DNA of 8,845 nt. It comes from Deltaproteobacteria bacterium (GTDB lineage Bacteria; Desulfobacterota; DSM-4660; Desulfatiglandales; HGW-15). Position numbers and translations under genes: made by a program. This document shows positions 1-6,185 of this stretch, piece by piece; positions within the stretch are counted from its first letter, which is position 1; every line of letters starts with the position of its first letter. The DNA is taken from NCBI GenBank assembly GCA_016926135.1, contig JAFGPH010000317.1, positions 1 to 8,845 on the forward strand. The letters run 5' to 3'. Below the pieces are notes generated by a model that saw only the letters and a program-made list of their open reading frames with translations, was not told the DNA's origin and searched no databases.

Positions 1-59
1 ATGATTTTCCGCTCGTGGTGAAGTCTGTCCTGGGGTATCGAAAGGATATCGGACTATGA
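1..59 (+). CDS. Possible 3' end of an upstream gene, partial
   Basis: Of the three forward frames only the one starting at base 3 stays open; it ends in TGA at 57-59. It would encode the last 18 residues of a protein, ending in KSVLGYRKDIGL. The piece is too short to assign a family. Its orientation and the 58-base gap to the next start would fit the preceding gene of the same operon as the M24 protein and aldolase. The alternative is that this is simply leader sequence. Confidence 0.3.
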   Translation, partial: DFPLVVKSVLGYRKDIGL

Positions 60-105
60 ACGGAATCCCGCAGGGGACTTTTTTCGTGACCGTCAGCGCT
101 CGATC

Positions 106-111
106 GAGGTG
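106..111 (+). promoter_or_regulatory. Ribosome binding site fixing the M24 gene start
   Basis: GAGGTG lies 6 bases before the ATG at 118. A GTG at 109-111 is in frame with that ATG but overlaps this Shine-Dalgarno sequence and has none of its own, so ATG 118 is the better start. Confidence 0.6.
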
Positions 112-117
112 AAAGCC

Positions 118-1227
118 ATGGCTGCCCAAGCAGAGATAAAGGAAAAAGAGAAAAGGGTGAGGGAATTCCTGAAGACGGGAGGATTCAAGGGCCTGCTTCT
201 AAAGCGTCAGGCGAACTTCTCATGGATGACCTGCGGCGGTCTCAATCTTGTGGGCATTACGACGGAACTGGGCGCCACCTCTCTCCTCATCCGGGAGAAC
301 GATAAGTTTGTGATCTCGAACAATATCGAAGCCCCTCGCATGATCGAGGAGGAGGGGTTGGATAAGCAGGGCTTTCTAATCAAGTCCTTCCCGTGGCACG
401 ATGAGCAGGAAGTTTCCCTGGTGAAGGAACTTGTGGGTGAGGGATCCCTGGCGAGTGATGTGCCCTTTCCGGGTGCCGTCGTGGTCCAGGAAGAGATTGC
501 CAGACTTCGCTATTCCCTCACCCCCGAAGAGGCGGAGAGGTATCGCTGGCTGGGGAAAAAGGTTTCCCTGGTCCTGGAAGAGACGCTGATGGATGGCAGA
601 AGAGGGGAGAAGGAGTCGGAAGTAGTGGGCCGGCTCTGCAACGGGTTGTGGAAAGAGCGGATCGATGCCGTAACCCTCATGGCCGCTGCGGACGACAGGG
701 TCTCGATGTTCAGACACCCCATCCCGACGGAGAGGCCCATTGAAAAATTCCTGATGGTCTCTGTCAATGCCAGAAAGTGGGGACTCATTGTTTCGCTCAC
801 CCGCTTTGTTCATTTCGGACGACTGACTGAGGAACTGAGAGGGAAATACCTGGCCAATGTCGCCATTGACTGCACCTTCATGGCCGCAAGCCGGCCGGGG
901 GTGCCGGCCGTGGATGTGCTTCGCCGGGGCATTGAAGCCTATCGTGAGCAGGGGTATCCTGAGGAATGGAGACTGCACCACCAGGGGGGCTCTATCGGGT
1001 ATACGGGAAGAGACTACAGGACGAACTTCAGCACACAGGATATCGTTCTGGAGAACCAGGCCTTCACATGGAACCCCTCCATCACGGGGACAAAATCCGA
1101 GGACACGATCTTGGCCACTTCCACCGGCCCTGAGATGATCACCCGGCCCTTGCTTTTTCCGAAGGTCTCCATGGACGTGGCCGGAATTTCCTTTGAGCGT
1201 CCTGCCATCCTGATAAAGGAAGGGTAA
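118..1227 (+). CDS. M24 (creatinase/aminopeptidase P fold) family protein with degenerate metal site
   Basis: A 369-residue protein of the usual two-domain M24 plan. The N-terminal creatinase-like domain covers about residues 10-130 and the pita-bread domain about 135-365. No signal peptide or membrane segment is seen, so it is probably cytoplasmic. Active M24 peptidases bind two metal ions through Asp, Asp, His, Glu, Glu. Here the matching segments read VNARKWG (Asp to Asn217), VSLTRF (Asp to Ser226), HHQGGSIGY (His kept, 287/288), FTWNP (Glu to Asn319) and SEDT (Glu328 kept). Dinuclear metal binding is therefore unlikely. Creatinase is a known metal-free member of this fold, so a non-peptidase reaction on a small molecule is possible; the substrate is unknown. 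The aldolase gene follows after 3 bases, and its ribosome binding site lies inside the end of this gene, which implies coupled translation and a shared role in sugar-acid or related catabolism. Family is confident, activity is not. Confidence 0.85.
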   Translation: MAAQAEIKEKEKRVREFLKTGGFKGLLLKRQANFSWMTCGGLNLVGITTELGATSLLIRENDKFVISNNIEAPRMIEEEGLDKQGFLIKSFPWHDEQEVSLVKELVGEGSLASDVPFPGAVVVQEEIARLRYSLTPEEAERYRWLGKKVSLVLEETLMDGRRGEKESEVVGRLCNGLWKERIDAVTLMAAADDRVSMFRHPIPTERPIEKFLMVSVNARKWGLIVSLTRFVHFGRLTEELRGKYLANVAIDCTFMAASRPGVPAVDVLRRGIEAYREQGYPEEWRLHHQGGSIGYTGRDYRTNFSTQDIVLENQAFTWNPSITGTKSEDTILATSTGPEMITRPLLFPKVSMDVAGISFERPAILIKEG

Positions 1228-1230
1228 GAA

Positions 1231-1884
1231 ATGGAAAAATCGGAAGTCCTCGAACGTATTCGAACGGTGGGACTGATCCCCGTTGTTCGATTGTCCACCT
1301 CTCAGGACGCGATGGAGGTAGCGGATGCCCTGAGGGAGGGAGGGGCAAGTCTCATCGAAATCACGATGACGGTCCCGGGTGCTCTGGATGTGATCAGAGA
1401 CTTGAGCCTCAGGTATGGGAGCGAGATCCTTGTGGGGGCGGGAACGGTTCTGGACGCGGAGACCGGAAGGGCGGCCATTCTCTCGGGGGCTCAATTCCTT
1501 GTGAGTCCTGCTATCGATCTTGGCCTCATCCAGCTTGCCAACCGCTCCAACGTGCTCGCGATCCCCGGGGCGATGACTCCTACAGAGATCCTGACGTCGT
1601 GGAATGCAGGGGCCGACATGGTGAAGGTCTTCCCGGTGGCCCAGTTGGGCGGAGCGGGATATATCAAGGCGCTCAGGGGGCCGCTCCCGCACATTCCCCT
1701 GGTCCCTACCGGCGGGGTCAATCTCCAGAACGCCGCGTCCTTTATCCGGGCCGGGGCGGCAGCTCTTGGCGCGGGAGGGGAACTGGTTGACAAAAGGCTG
1801 GTAAGGGAGAAGAAATTCCACCTCATCCGTGATAACACCGAGGCCTTTCTCAATGCCGTTCGGGATGCCCGTCAGGTTGAGTAG
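1231..1884 (+). CDS. eda: KDPG/KHG-type 2-keto-3-deoxy acid aldolase
   Basis: A 217-residue class I aldolase, the normal size for the KDPG/KHG family, which cleaves 2-keto-3-deoxy-6-phosphogluconate (or a relative) to pyruvate and an aldehyde. The single TIM barrel shows IPVVR at 16-20, the general-base Glu43 in IEITM, GAGTVL at 69-74, the Schiff-base Lys132 in VKVFP, and the phosphate-binding PTGGV at 159-163. E. coli Eda has EVTLR, with Arg49 near the substrate; here the same place reads EITMT, with Thr47. KDPGal or 4-hydroxy-2-oxoglutarate therefore remain possible substrates. The ATG lies 3 bases after the M24 stop codon, with AAGGAAGGG just upstream, so the two genes are co-translated. 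The upstream dehydratase or kinase that would supply the substrate is not in the window. Family certain; exact substrate inferred. Confidence 0.93.
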   Translation: MEKSEVLERIRTVGLIPVVRLSTSQDAMEVADALREGGASLIEITMTVPGALDVIRDLSLRYGSEILVGAGTVLDAETGRAAILSGAQFLVSPAIDLGLIQLANRSNVLAIPGAMTPTEILTSWNAGADMVKVFPVAQLGGAGYIKALRGPLPHIPLVPTGGVNLQNAASFIRAGAAALGAGGELVDKRLVREKKFHLIRDNTEAFLNAVRDARQVE

Positions 1885-2038
1885 CCTCACATTTCTTCCA
1901 GGATTCCATTTCGCCAGGGCTGGGTCCAGCGGCGCTCCGACCTCCGATCCTTTGCGTTCTGTGGAAAGGCGGGCTGCGCAAAGAACCCCTGCCGGATCAC
2001 TTGCCGCCAGCATGCCTGATTTTCAATCCCTCTCGGAC
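1885..2038. other. Convergent intergenic gap with a weak inverted repeat
   Basis: This separates the ends of the aldolase (+) and thioesterase (-) genes. CTTTGCG at 1950-1956 pairs with CGCAAAG at 1977-1983 across a 20-base loop. There is no T-tract on either side, so a rho-independent terminator is not supported. No open frame here resembles a gene. Confidence 0.35.
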
Positions 2039-2428
2039 TTACAGCTTCCGATTCACCCTTTCAAGGAACCGGTCCGCGGACACGATGAGCAGTTCGTTGC
2101 GGCCTTCGGCGATCTTTTCGTGAGGGTCGTAGGCCGCCACGTCAAAGATGAGCTTTCGACCCTGGATTTCCCTCAGGTAAGACTCGGCCCTCACGCTGAA
2201 CCCCTTTGGCACGGCCGCCAGGTGACGGATACCGATCCATGTGCCCACGACCATCCTGCCTTCGCCCAGGAGTTTTTCGACGGCGTTTCTGGATGCCAGT
2301 TCCATGAGGAGCACGACGCAGTGGGTGGACAGGACCTCAACACCCACGTTTCCCGTGACGCTCGACAGATCCTTTTCCTCCACGACCATTTCCTTTTGCC
2401 CGAAAAGACCGGGTTTCATCGTGTCCAT
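2039..2428 (-). CDS. FlK-like hot-dog fold acyl-CoA thioesterase
   Basis: A 129-residue single-domain hot-dog protein resembling fluoroacetyl-CoA thioesterase FlK. It would hydrolyse a short acyl-CoA in the cytoplasm. FlK uses Thr42, Glu50 and His76. The same three residues occur here at Thr35 (VLSTH), Glu43 (LLMELAS) and His69 (GIRHLAAVP), with identical spacing of 8 and 26, and the Gly before the active His segment is kept (Gly62, VGTW). FlK's lid phenylalanines (33, 36) align with glycines and its Arg120 with Leu, so fluoroacetate specificity is not implied. The start at 2428 is chosen because GGAGGAG lies 6 bases upstream; a longer frame from 2488 begins with TTG inside the promoter. It is apparently monocistronic and converges on the aldolase. 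Such thioesterases often act as housekeeping or detoxification enzymes; the substrate is unknown. Confidence 0.85.
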   Translation of the reverse strand: MDTMKPGLFGQKEMVVEEKDLSSVTGNVGVEVLSTHCVVLLMELASRNAVEKLLGEGRMVVGTWIGIRHLAAVPKGFSVRAESYLREIQGRKLIFDVAAYDPHEKIAEGRNELLIVSADRFLERVNRKL

Positions 2429-2434
2429 CCGCTT

Positions 2435-2441
2435 CTCCTCC
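2435..2441 (-). promoter_or_regulatory. Ribosome binding site deciding the thioesterase start
   Basis: GGAGGAG on the minus strand, 6 bases before ATG 2428. A second in-frame ATG 9 bases further on (MDTM) is less well spaced. Confidence 0.7.
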
Positions 2442-2459
2442 GGTTGGAGTTCTTCACCT

Positions 2460-2488
2460 CTTTTATCCGGACCCCCTGACGCTGTCAA
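2460..2488 (-). promoter_or_regulatory. Sigma70-type promoter for the thioesterase gene
   Basis: On the minus strand a perfect -35 box TTGACA (2483-2488) is followed after exactly 17 bases by TAAAAG (2460-2465; 4 of 6 matches to TATAAT). Transcription would start near 2453, giving a leader of about 25 bases that holds the ribosome binding site. This also argues against any start upstream of 2428. Confidence 0.65.
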
Positions 2489-2866
2489 TGAAAGGATGCC
2501 TTGTGCTCTCCTCTGTTCGGATGCAACGTTGCGGGTTCGTCACATTGGTGATTGCCAAAGAAACCTGTGCCTGATAGAGGAAGAAAGGAAACCTGTGTAG
2601 GTGAAGCGGAGGAAAGGAGCCAGGAGAGCATGCGATCCGAGCCCGTCATGGTCATGCCCCGGTGCCGGCCGCCATTGCCAGACCCCTGGCCGAAGGGCTC
2701 CGGAATCCCGTCGTCTGTCGGGAGGACCGGATCCGATCTCTCATTCCTCAGAACCTCCTGAGCTGCAGGGAGGCCTATTGTTCAGGGTCCGAACCGTTTT
2801 ATGCCGGGGCGTCACCACATCTGTCGGGTTGATTTGAAGGGATGAACCTGTCCGCGGGAGGTCCGC
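2489..2866. other. Divergent intergenic region with no convincing gene
   Basis: With the thioesterase leader this makes 438 bases between divergent genes. A forward frame is open from 2605 to its TGA at 2830-2832. It has GC-rich third positions and encodes stretches such as AIARPLAEGLRNPVV and RIRSLIPQNLLSC, but it has no ATG and no family I recognise; it may be a remnant or chance. No good -35/-10 pair for gnd was found. The gnd ribosome binding site (CGGGAGGT) sits at 2855-2862. Confidence 0.5.
2560..2597. repeat. Ten-base direct repeat GAAACCTGTG
   Basis: GAAACCTGTG occurs at 2560-2569 and 2588-2597, a period of 28 bases, between the divergent thioesterase and gnd genes. It could be a paired regulator site on one DNA face or a small duplication; nothing else supports a function. 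Confidence 0.3.
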
Positions 2867-4291
2867 ATGAGAAAGCCCAAAGGAGACATAGGGATCATCG
2901 GCCTGGGGGTGATGGGTCGGAACCTGATCCTGAACATGAATGACCACGGGCACAGGGTGGTGGCCTACAACAGAACCCTGTCCAGGGTGGACGAGTTCTT
3001 GGAGGGGCCTGCCGGGGGAACGAGGGTTGTGGGTGCCCCGTCCCTGGAGGGGATGGCATCGCTCCTCAGGAAGCCACGCAGGGTCATGCTCATGGTGAAG
3101 GCCGGAAAGGCCGTGGACGAAACGATCGATGCGCTCCTGCCTGTTCTGGAAAGAGGAGATGTGATCATCGACGGCGGCAATTCCCACTTCCAGGACACCA
3201 TCCGAAGAACGAAGGATCTGGGGAAGAGGGGGTTCCTCTACCTGGGGGTCGGCATTTCGGGAGGCGAAGAAGGGGCCCGGCGGGGCCCGTCGATCATGCC
3301 CGGTGGAAGTCCGCGGGCCTGGTCCCTGGTGAAGGAGATCTTCCGGTCCATCGCAGCCAGGGCGCCGGACGGGTCTCCCTGCTGCGACTGGGTGGGGGAA
3401 GACGGGGCCGGCCACTACGTGAAGATGGTCCACAACGGCATCGAGTACAGCGAGATGCAGCTCATCGGTGAGGCTTACCATCTGATGAAAGAGGGCCTCG
3501 GACTCCCTCATGATGCGATGAGGGGGATCTTCGCCGGGTGGAACCGCAAGGAACTGGAAGGCTATCTGATGGAGATCACGAGGGACATCCTGGGTGTCTT
3601 GGACGGGGACGGGCGCCCCATGGTGGAGAAGGTCCTGGATGTGACCGGCCAGAAGGGCACGGGCCGGTTGACGTGCGTGAATTCCCTGGACCTGGGAGTT
3701 CCGGTCACCATGATCACCGAGGCGGTCTTTGCCCGGTCTCTTTCAGCCCTCAAGGAGGAGAGGGTCCGGGCATCCAGGGTTCTGAAGGGGCCGGGACCCA
3801 GGCGGGGGGGAGACAGCAAGGGGTTTGTGGACGATCTCCGTAAGGCCCTCCTGGCATCCCGCGTTGTCTCTTACGCCCAGGGTTTCATGCTTATGAAGGA
3901 GGCTGCCGCGGCGTATGGGTGGAACGTGGATTTTGGCAGGACCGCTCACCTGTGGCGGGCCGGATGCATCATCCGAAGCAGAATGCTCGGCAGGATGAAA
4001 GAGGCCTTTGATCGGAATCCCGGGCTGTCGAACCTAATGATGGATCCTTACTTCGAGGGTCTCCTCAAGAGGTGCGGAGCATCGTGGCGGAAGGTCGTAA
4101 CCGGGGCGGTAGAGTGGGGTATCCCCGTGCCGGCACTTTCTTCGGGGATCGCCTTCTATGACGGGTATCGAAGCGCCCGCCTGCCGGCAAACCTGCTTCA
4201 GGCCCAGCGGGACTATTTCGGTGCCCACACCTATGAAAGGGTGGACAGACCCAGGGGGGAATCTTTTCACACGAAATGGAAGGGGCGGTAG
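2867..4291 (+). CDS. gnd: 6-phosphogluconate dehydrogenase, decarboxylating
   Basis: A 474-residue protein, the length of the long dimeric family. It oxidises and decarboxylates 6-phosphogluconate to ribulose 5-phosphate with NADP+ in the oxidative pentose phosphate pathway, in the cytoplasm. The N-terminal Rossmann fold has GLGVMGRNL (12-20) and the NADP-selecting NRT (35-37). Further motifs are DGGNSHFQDT (102-111), SGGEEGARRGPS (131-142), the catalytic Lys186 in GHYVKMVHNG, and Glu193 in GIEYSEM. The C-terminal substrate tail QRDYFGAHTYER (447-458) supplies Arg448 and His454. The usually invariant GTGKW reads GTGRL (Arg267). The start follows CGGGAGGT by 5 bases. It stands alone: no zwf or pgl is visible, and it points towards a broken FecR gene 39 bases beyond its stop. 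Its role alongside the nearby KDPG aldolase (both act on the phosphogluconate branch) is suggestive only. Confidence 0.97.
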   Translation: MRKPKGDIGIIGLGVMGRNLILNMNDHGHRVVAYNRTLSRVDEFLEGPAGGTRVVGAPSLEGMASLLRKPRRVMLMVKAGKAVDETIDALLPVLERGDVIIDGGNSHFQDTIRRTKDLGKRGFLYLGVGISGGEEGARRGPSIMPGGSPRAWSLVKEIFRSIAARAPDGSPCCDWVGEDGAGHYVKMVHNGIEYSEMQLIGEAYHLMKEGLGLPHDAMRGIFAGWNRKELEGYLMEITRDILGVLDGDGRPMVEKVLDVTGQKGTGRLTCVNSLDLGVPVTMITEAVFARSLSALKEERVRASRVLKGPGPRRGGDSKGFVDDLRKALLASRVVSYAQGFMLMKEAAAAYGWNVDFGRTAHLWRAGCIIRSRMLGRMKEAFDRNPGLSNLMMDPYFEGLLKRCGASWRKVVTGAVEWGIPVPALSSGIAFYDGYRSARLPANLLQAQRDYFGAHTYERVDRPRGESFHTKWKGR

Positions 4292-4330
4292 AGGTGTTCC
4301 TTTGCACAGGCTGTCCGGCCAGCCCATGAA

Positions 4331-4962
4331 TCAGCGGGACCGGCCCGGTTTGTCGTCTTCTCTGTCAGGATGAGGAGGGGGCTTTTTGCCGCGAGGTTCT
4401 TTCCCGCTTTTCTCCAAAACCTTTTTCTGGAGTCTTTCTATAGCAGGCTTGAGGGAGGCCATCTTGGGTTTGAGTTTGAAGGGCTTCAAAGGTTTCCGGT
4501 TCAGTGTGACCGCTGTCTGATCGCCCTGGCGAGCAATACCTCGGACTCCTCGATTAGCCGTCCTGCATCGTCCATGCCTGCGACGGCCACCTGACCGTCA
4601 AAAACACCCACATCCGTTTGGCGGGAGTCCGTGGTTTCCACCACAAAATCGGTCCCTCTCACGCCTGCCACCATGGTGGCCGTTCGCACATCGAACCTTG
4701 ACCCGGCGTTGACAAAGGTGGCGATGTTGGACATGACGCGGCCGAACCACAGAAAAACCGAGGTGGCCACAAATCTGCTGCCGTAATCGGCCGAGAGTTC
4801 CCTGATGGTCATCTCGGATTTCTCTTCGATCCGGATGAGGGAACCGTCATCGGTCTTGATGCAGTCTCCCTCCCTCAGGGGGATGTCTACACGATCAGCG
4901 GGTCCGGTGCTGCGATTCGAGCATTGGATCGTGAGTCTTGTAAAAAATTCTCTGAAGTGCAA
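4331..4962 (-). pseudogene. FecR-domain protein gene, frameshifted and missing its 5' end
   Basis: The frame 4962-4501 encodes a FecR domain (PF04773 type): LREGDCIKTDDGS, then SRFDVRTATMVAGVRGTDFVVE, then VGVFDGQVAVAG. FecR domains of this kind are usually exported and bind peptidoglycan or act in signalling. The frame then ends early at 4501. If one base is added at the 4527/4528 junction (GCC-AGG-GCG restored to a GCC-nAG-GGC-GAT reading), it continues as GDQTAVTLNRKPLKPFKL, the expected FecR tail, and runs through a Lys- and Pro-rich segment to a TGA at 4331-4333, 39 bases from the gnd stop. At the 5' end there is only a TTG start, no ribosome binding site and no signal peptide in any frame, so the N-terminus also seems lost. 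A sequencing error could explain the frameshift but not the missing export signal. Confidence 0.75.
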
Positions 4963-4966
4963 GAAT
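4938..4966 (+). promoter_or_regulatory. Possible promoter for the TPR gene
   Basis: TTGTAA (4938-4943), 17 bases, then AAGAAT (4961-4966). Each box matches 4 of 6 consensus bases. It ends about 50 bases before ATG 5016 and overlaps the damaged 5' end of the FecR gene. Confidence 0.35.
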
Positions 4967-5015
4967 TCATGGGCGAAGGGACCCGTGCGCGGAAGAGGGA
5001 TAAGGGAGGGGACAA

Positions 5016-5777
5016 ATGGAGGATCAGCAGAGAAGAGGGGCTACGGGTCCGACGGACGATCGGATCCAGGAGGTGGGGCCGGTGATGGCGGCCGGGTCCG
5101 AGAAAGGGCACAGGGACACCCTGGCCGTCGTGGTCTTCGTGGTGGGCCTGGCGGCCCTTTTCGTTGTGGGATATTTCGCCCTGAGCCACCTGAGCAAGGG
5201 GATCGACATCCGGTCCGGAAAAGGGGTGTCGGAATGGGCGGCAGAACTGGAACAGTATGGCAGGGATCTGCTCGCCCGTGTGCCGGGAGGGCTGATTTCC
5301 GGGGGCGACCCGGTCAAGGAGGCGAGACGGCATCTGAAACGCGGGTATGATCTCTACATGAAGAACAGGCCGGACAGGGCACTCGAGGAATGTGCGAAGG
5401 CCGTCGAGCTAGACCCCAAAAACCACCAGTCCTATTACTGGAGAGGGCGCGTGTACATGCGTCTCAAGCGGTACGACCCGGCCCTGGAGGACTTTCGCAC
5501 TGCGGTGAGGCTGAAGCCCGACTACAGGGAGGCGCACGACAACCTTGGATGGCTCTACGAGAGGAAAAGGCAATACGATGAAGCCCTCTCGCATCTGAGC
5601 CGATCCATTCAACTGGCCCCGAACCATGCCTGGGCTTACTACCACAGGGCCATGGTGCTCTACAGCAAGGGCGACGTGGGGCGCGCCCTGGAGGATGCCA
5701 GGAAGGCGTGCGAACTCAAGAACGAGGACGGCTGCAGGCTCTACGAGGAGTACAGGAAGAAGAGCGGCAGGACCTGA
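5016..5777 (+). CDS. Membrane-anchored TPR-repeat protein
   Basis: A 253-residue protein. A charged N-terminal segment (1-33) precedes one membrane helix (about 35-56, TLAVVVFVVGLAALFVVGYF), a linker (60-100), and four tetratricopeptide repeats at about 102-135, 137-170, 171-204 and 205-238. The repeats show the typical pattern of small and aromatic residues and end in LDP, LKP and LAP turns. Arg and Lys before the helix predict a cytoplasmic N-terminus and periplasmic repeats. TPR domains are protein-binding scaffolds; no enzymatic motif is present and the partner is unknown. GGGAGGGG lies 4 bases before ATG 5016. A second possible start at 5085 (MAAGSEK) has AGGAGGT about 10 bases upstream and would drop the first 23 residues. 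The gene is intact while genes on both sides are broken. It ends 5 bases before the hydrolase remnant that converges on it. Confidence 0.88.
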   Translation: MEDQQRRGATGPTDDRIQEVGPVMAAGSEKGHRDTLAVVVFVVGLAALFVVGYFALSHLSKGIDIRSGKGVSEWAAELEQYGRDLLARVPGGLISGGDPVKEARRHLKRGYDLYMKNRPDRALEECAKAVELDPKNHQSYYWRGRVYMRLKRYDPALEDFRTAVRLKPDYREAHDNLGWLYERKRQYDEALSHLSRSIQLAPNHAWAYYHRAMVLYSKGDVGRALEDARKACELKNEDGCRLYEEYRKKSGRT

Positions 5778-5782
5778 TGGCT

Positions 5783-6185
5783 TCAGGAGACATATGCGGC
5801 CAGAAATCCGTAGAACTCTTCCGGTCGGTCGATCATGGGCCAGTGCCTCGCATCGCGGAAAGCGCGGTTGGCCAGTCCGTGCTGCTTGAGAAAGTCTCGA
5901 GCCTCGTCCGACAGACTCTCGGAACCCCAGCAGTAGATCTTCGGAATAGCGACGGATGAATAAAGCAGTCCGAGTTCACCAGCCGGGTCACCGTCCCGGA
6001 TCGATCCCCGGCGGACCAGCAGGTCGCAAGGATCCCCCCGAGGGAGTGTCCTACAAGGATCAGCTCTCCCAACCCGAGACTGGAAGCCACGTTCTTCAGT
6101 CGCGCGATCTGCTCGTTGAAGGAATAGCCGCCGCTGAGGGCTGCGGAACTGCGCCCGCAACCGACGTTGTCGGGAACTATCTGAG
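5783..6185 (-). pseudogene. Alpha/beta hydrolase remnant, truncated and in two frames
   Basis: From about 6183 downwards one frame reads QIVPDNVGCGRSS, GGYSFNEQIARLK and the nucleophile elbow VGHSLGG (Ser codon 6043-6045). A second frame carries the C-terminal half: VAIPKIYCWGSES, then DARHWPMIDRPEEFY with the catalytic His codon at 5843-5845, ending in TGA at 5783-5785. The two frames must be joined by a shift between about 6030 and 5960. Only about 40 residues separate the elbow from VAIPKIYCWG, where family members usually have about 100, so the cap region seems deleted too. The N-terminal strand with the oxyanion-hole motif is absent: upstream DNA is ferredoxin coding sequence in another frame. 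No functional enzyme can be made from this as it stands. The original substrate is unknown. Confidence 0.75.

Noticed and set aside
1950..1983. Inverted repeat CTTTGCG/CGCAAAG as a bidirectional terminator
   Set aside because: A 7-pair stem with a 20-base loop and no T-tract; kept only as a note in the gap description.
376..2013. Minus-strand open frame of 545 codons across the M24 and aldolase genes
   Set aside because: It lies antisense to two clear genes, has an Arg/Pro/His/Gly-rich composition typical of shadow frames in GC-rich DNA, and shows no domain.
2776..2796. TTGTTC with TTTTAT as a gnd promoter
   Set aside because: The spacing of about 13 bases is too short for a sigma70 promoter.
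2741..3511. Minus-strand open frame of 256 codons
   Set aside because: It is antisense to the first half of gnd, rich in His, Pro and Arg, with no recognisable family.
4309..4324. Hairpin GGCTG...CAGCC after gnd, as a terminator
   Set aside because: The stem is only 5 pairs and no T-tract follows on either strand.
4805..5350. Plus-strand open frame of 181 codons overlapping the TPR gene start
   Set aside because: It is out of frame with the TPR gene and very Gly/Arg-rich downstream; the TPR frame explains the DNA better.
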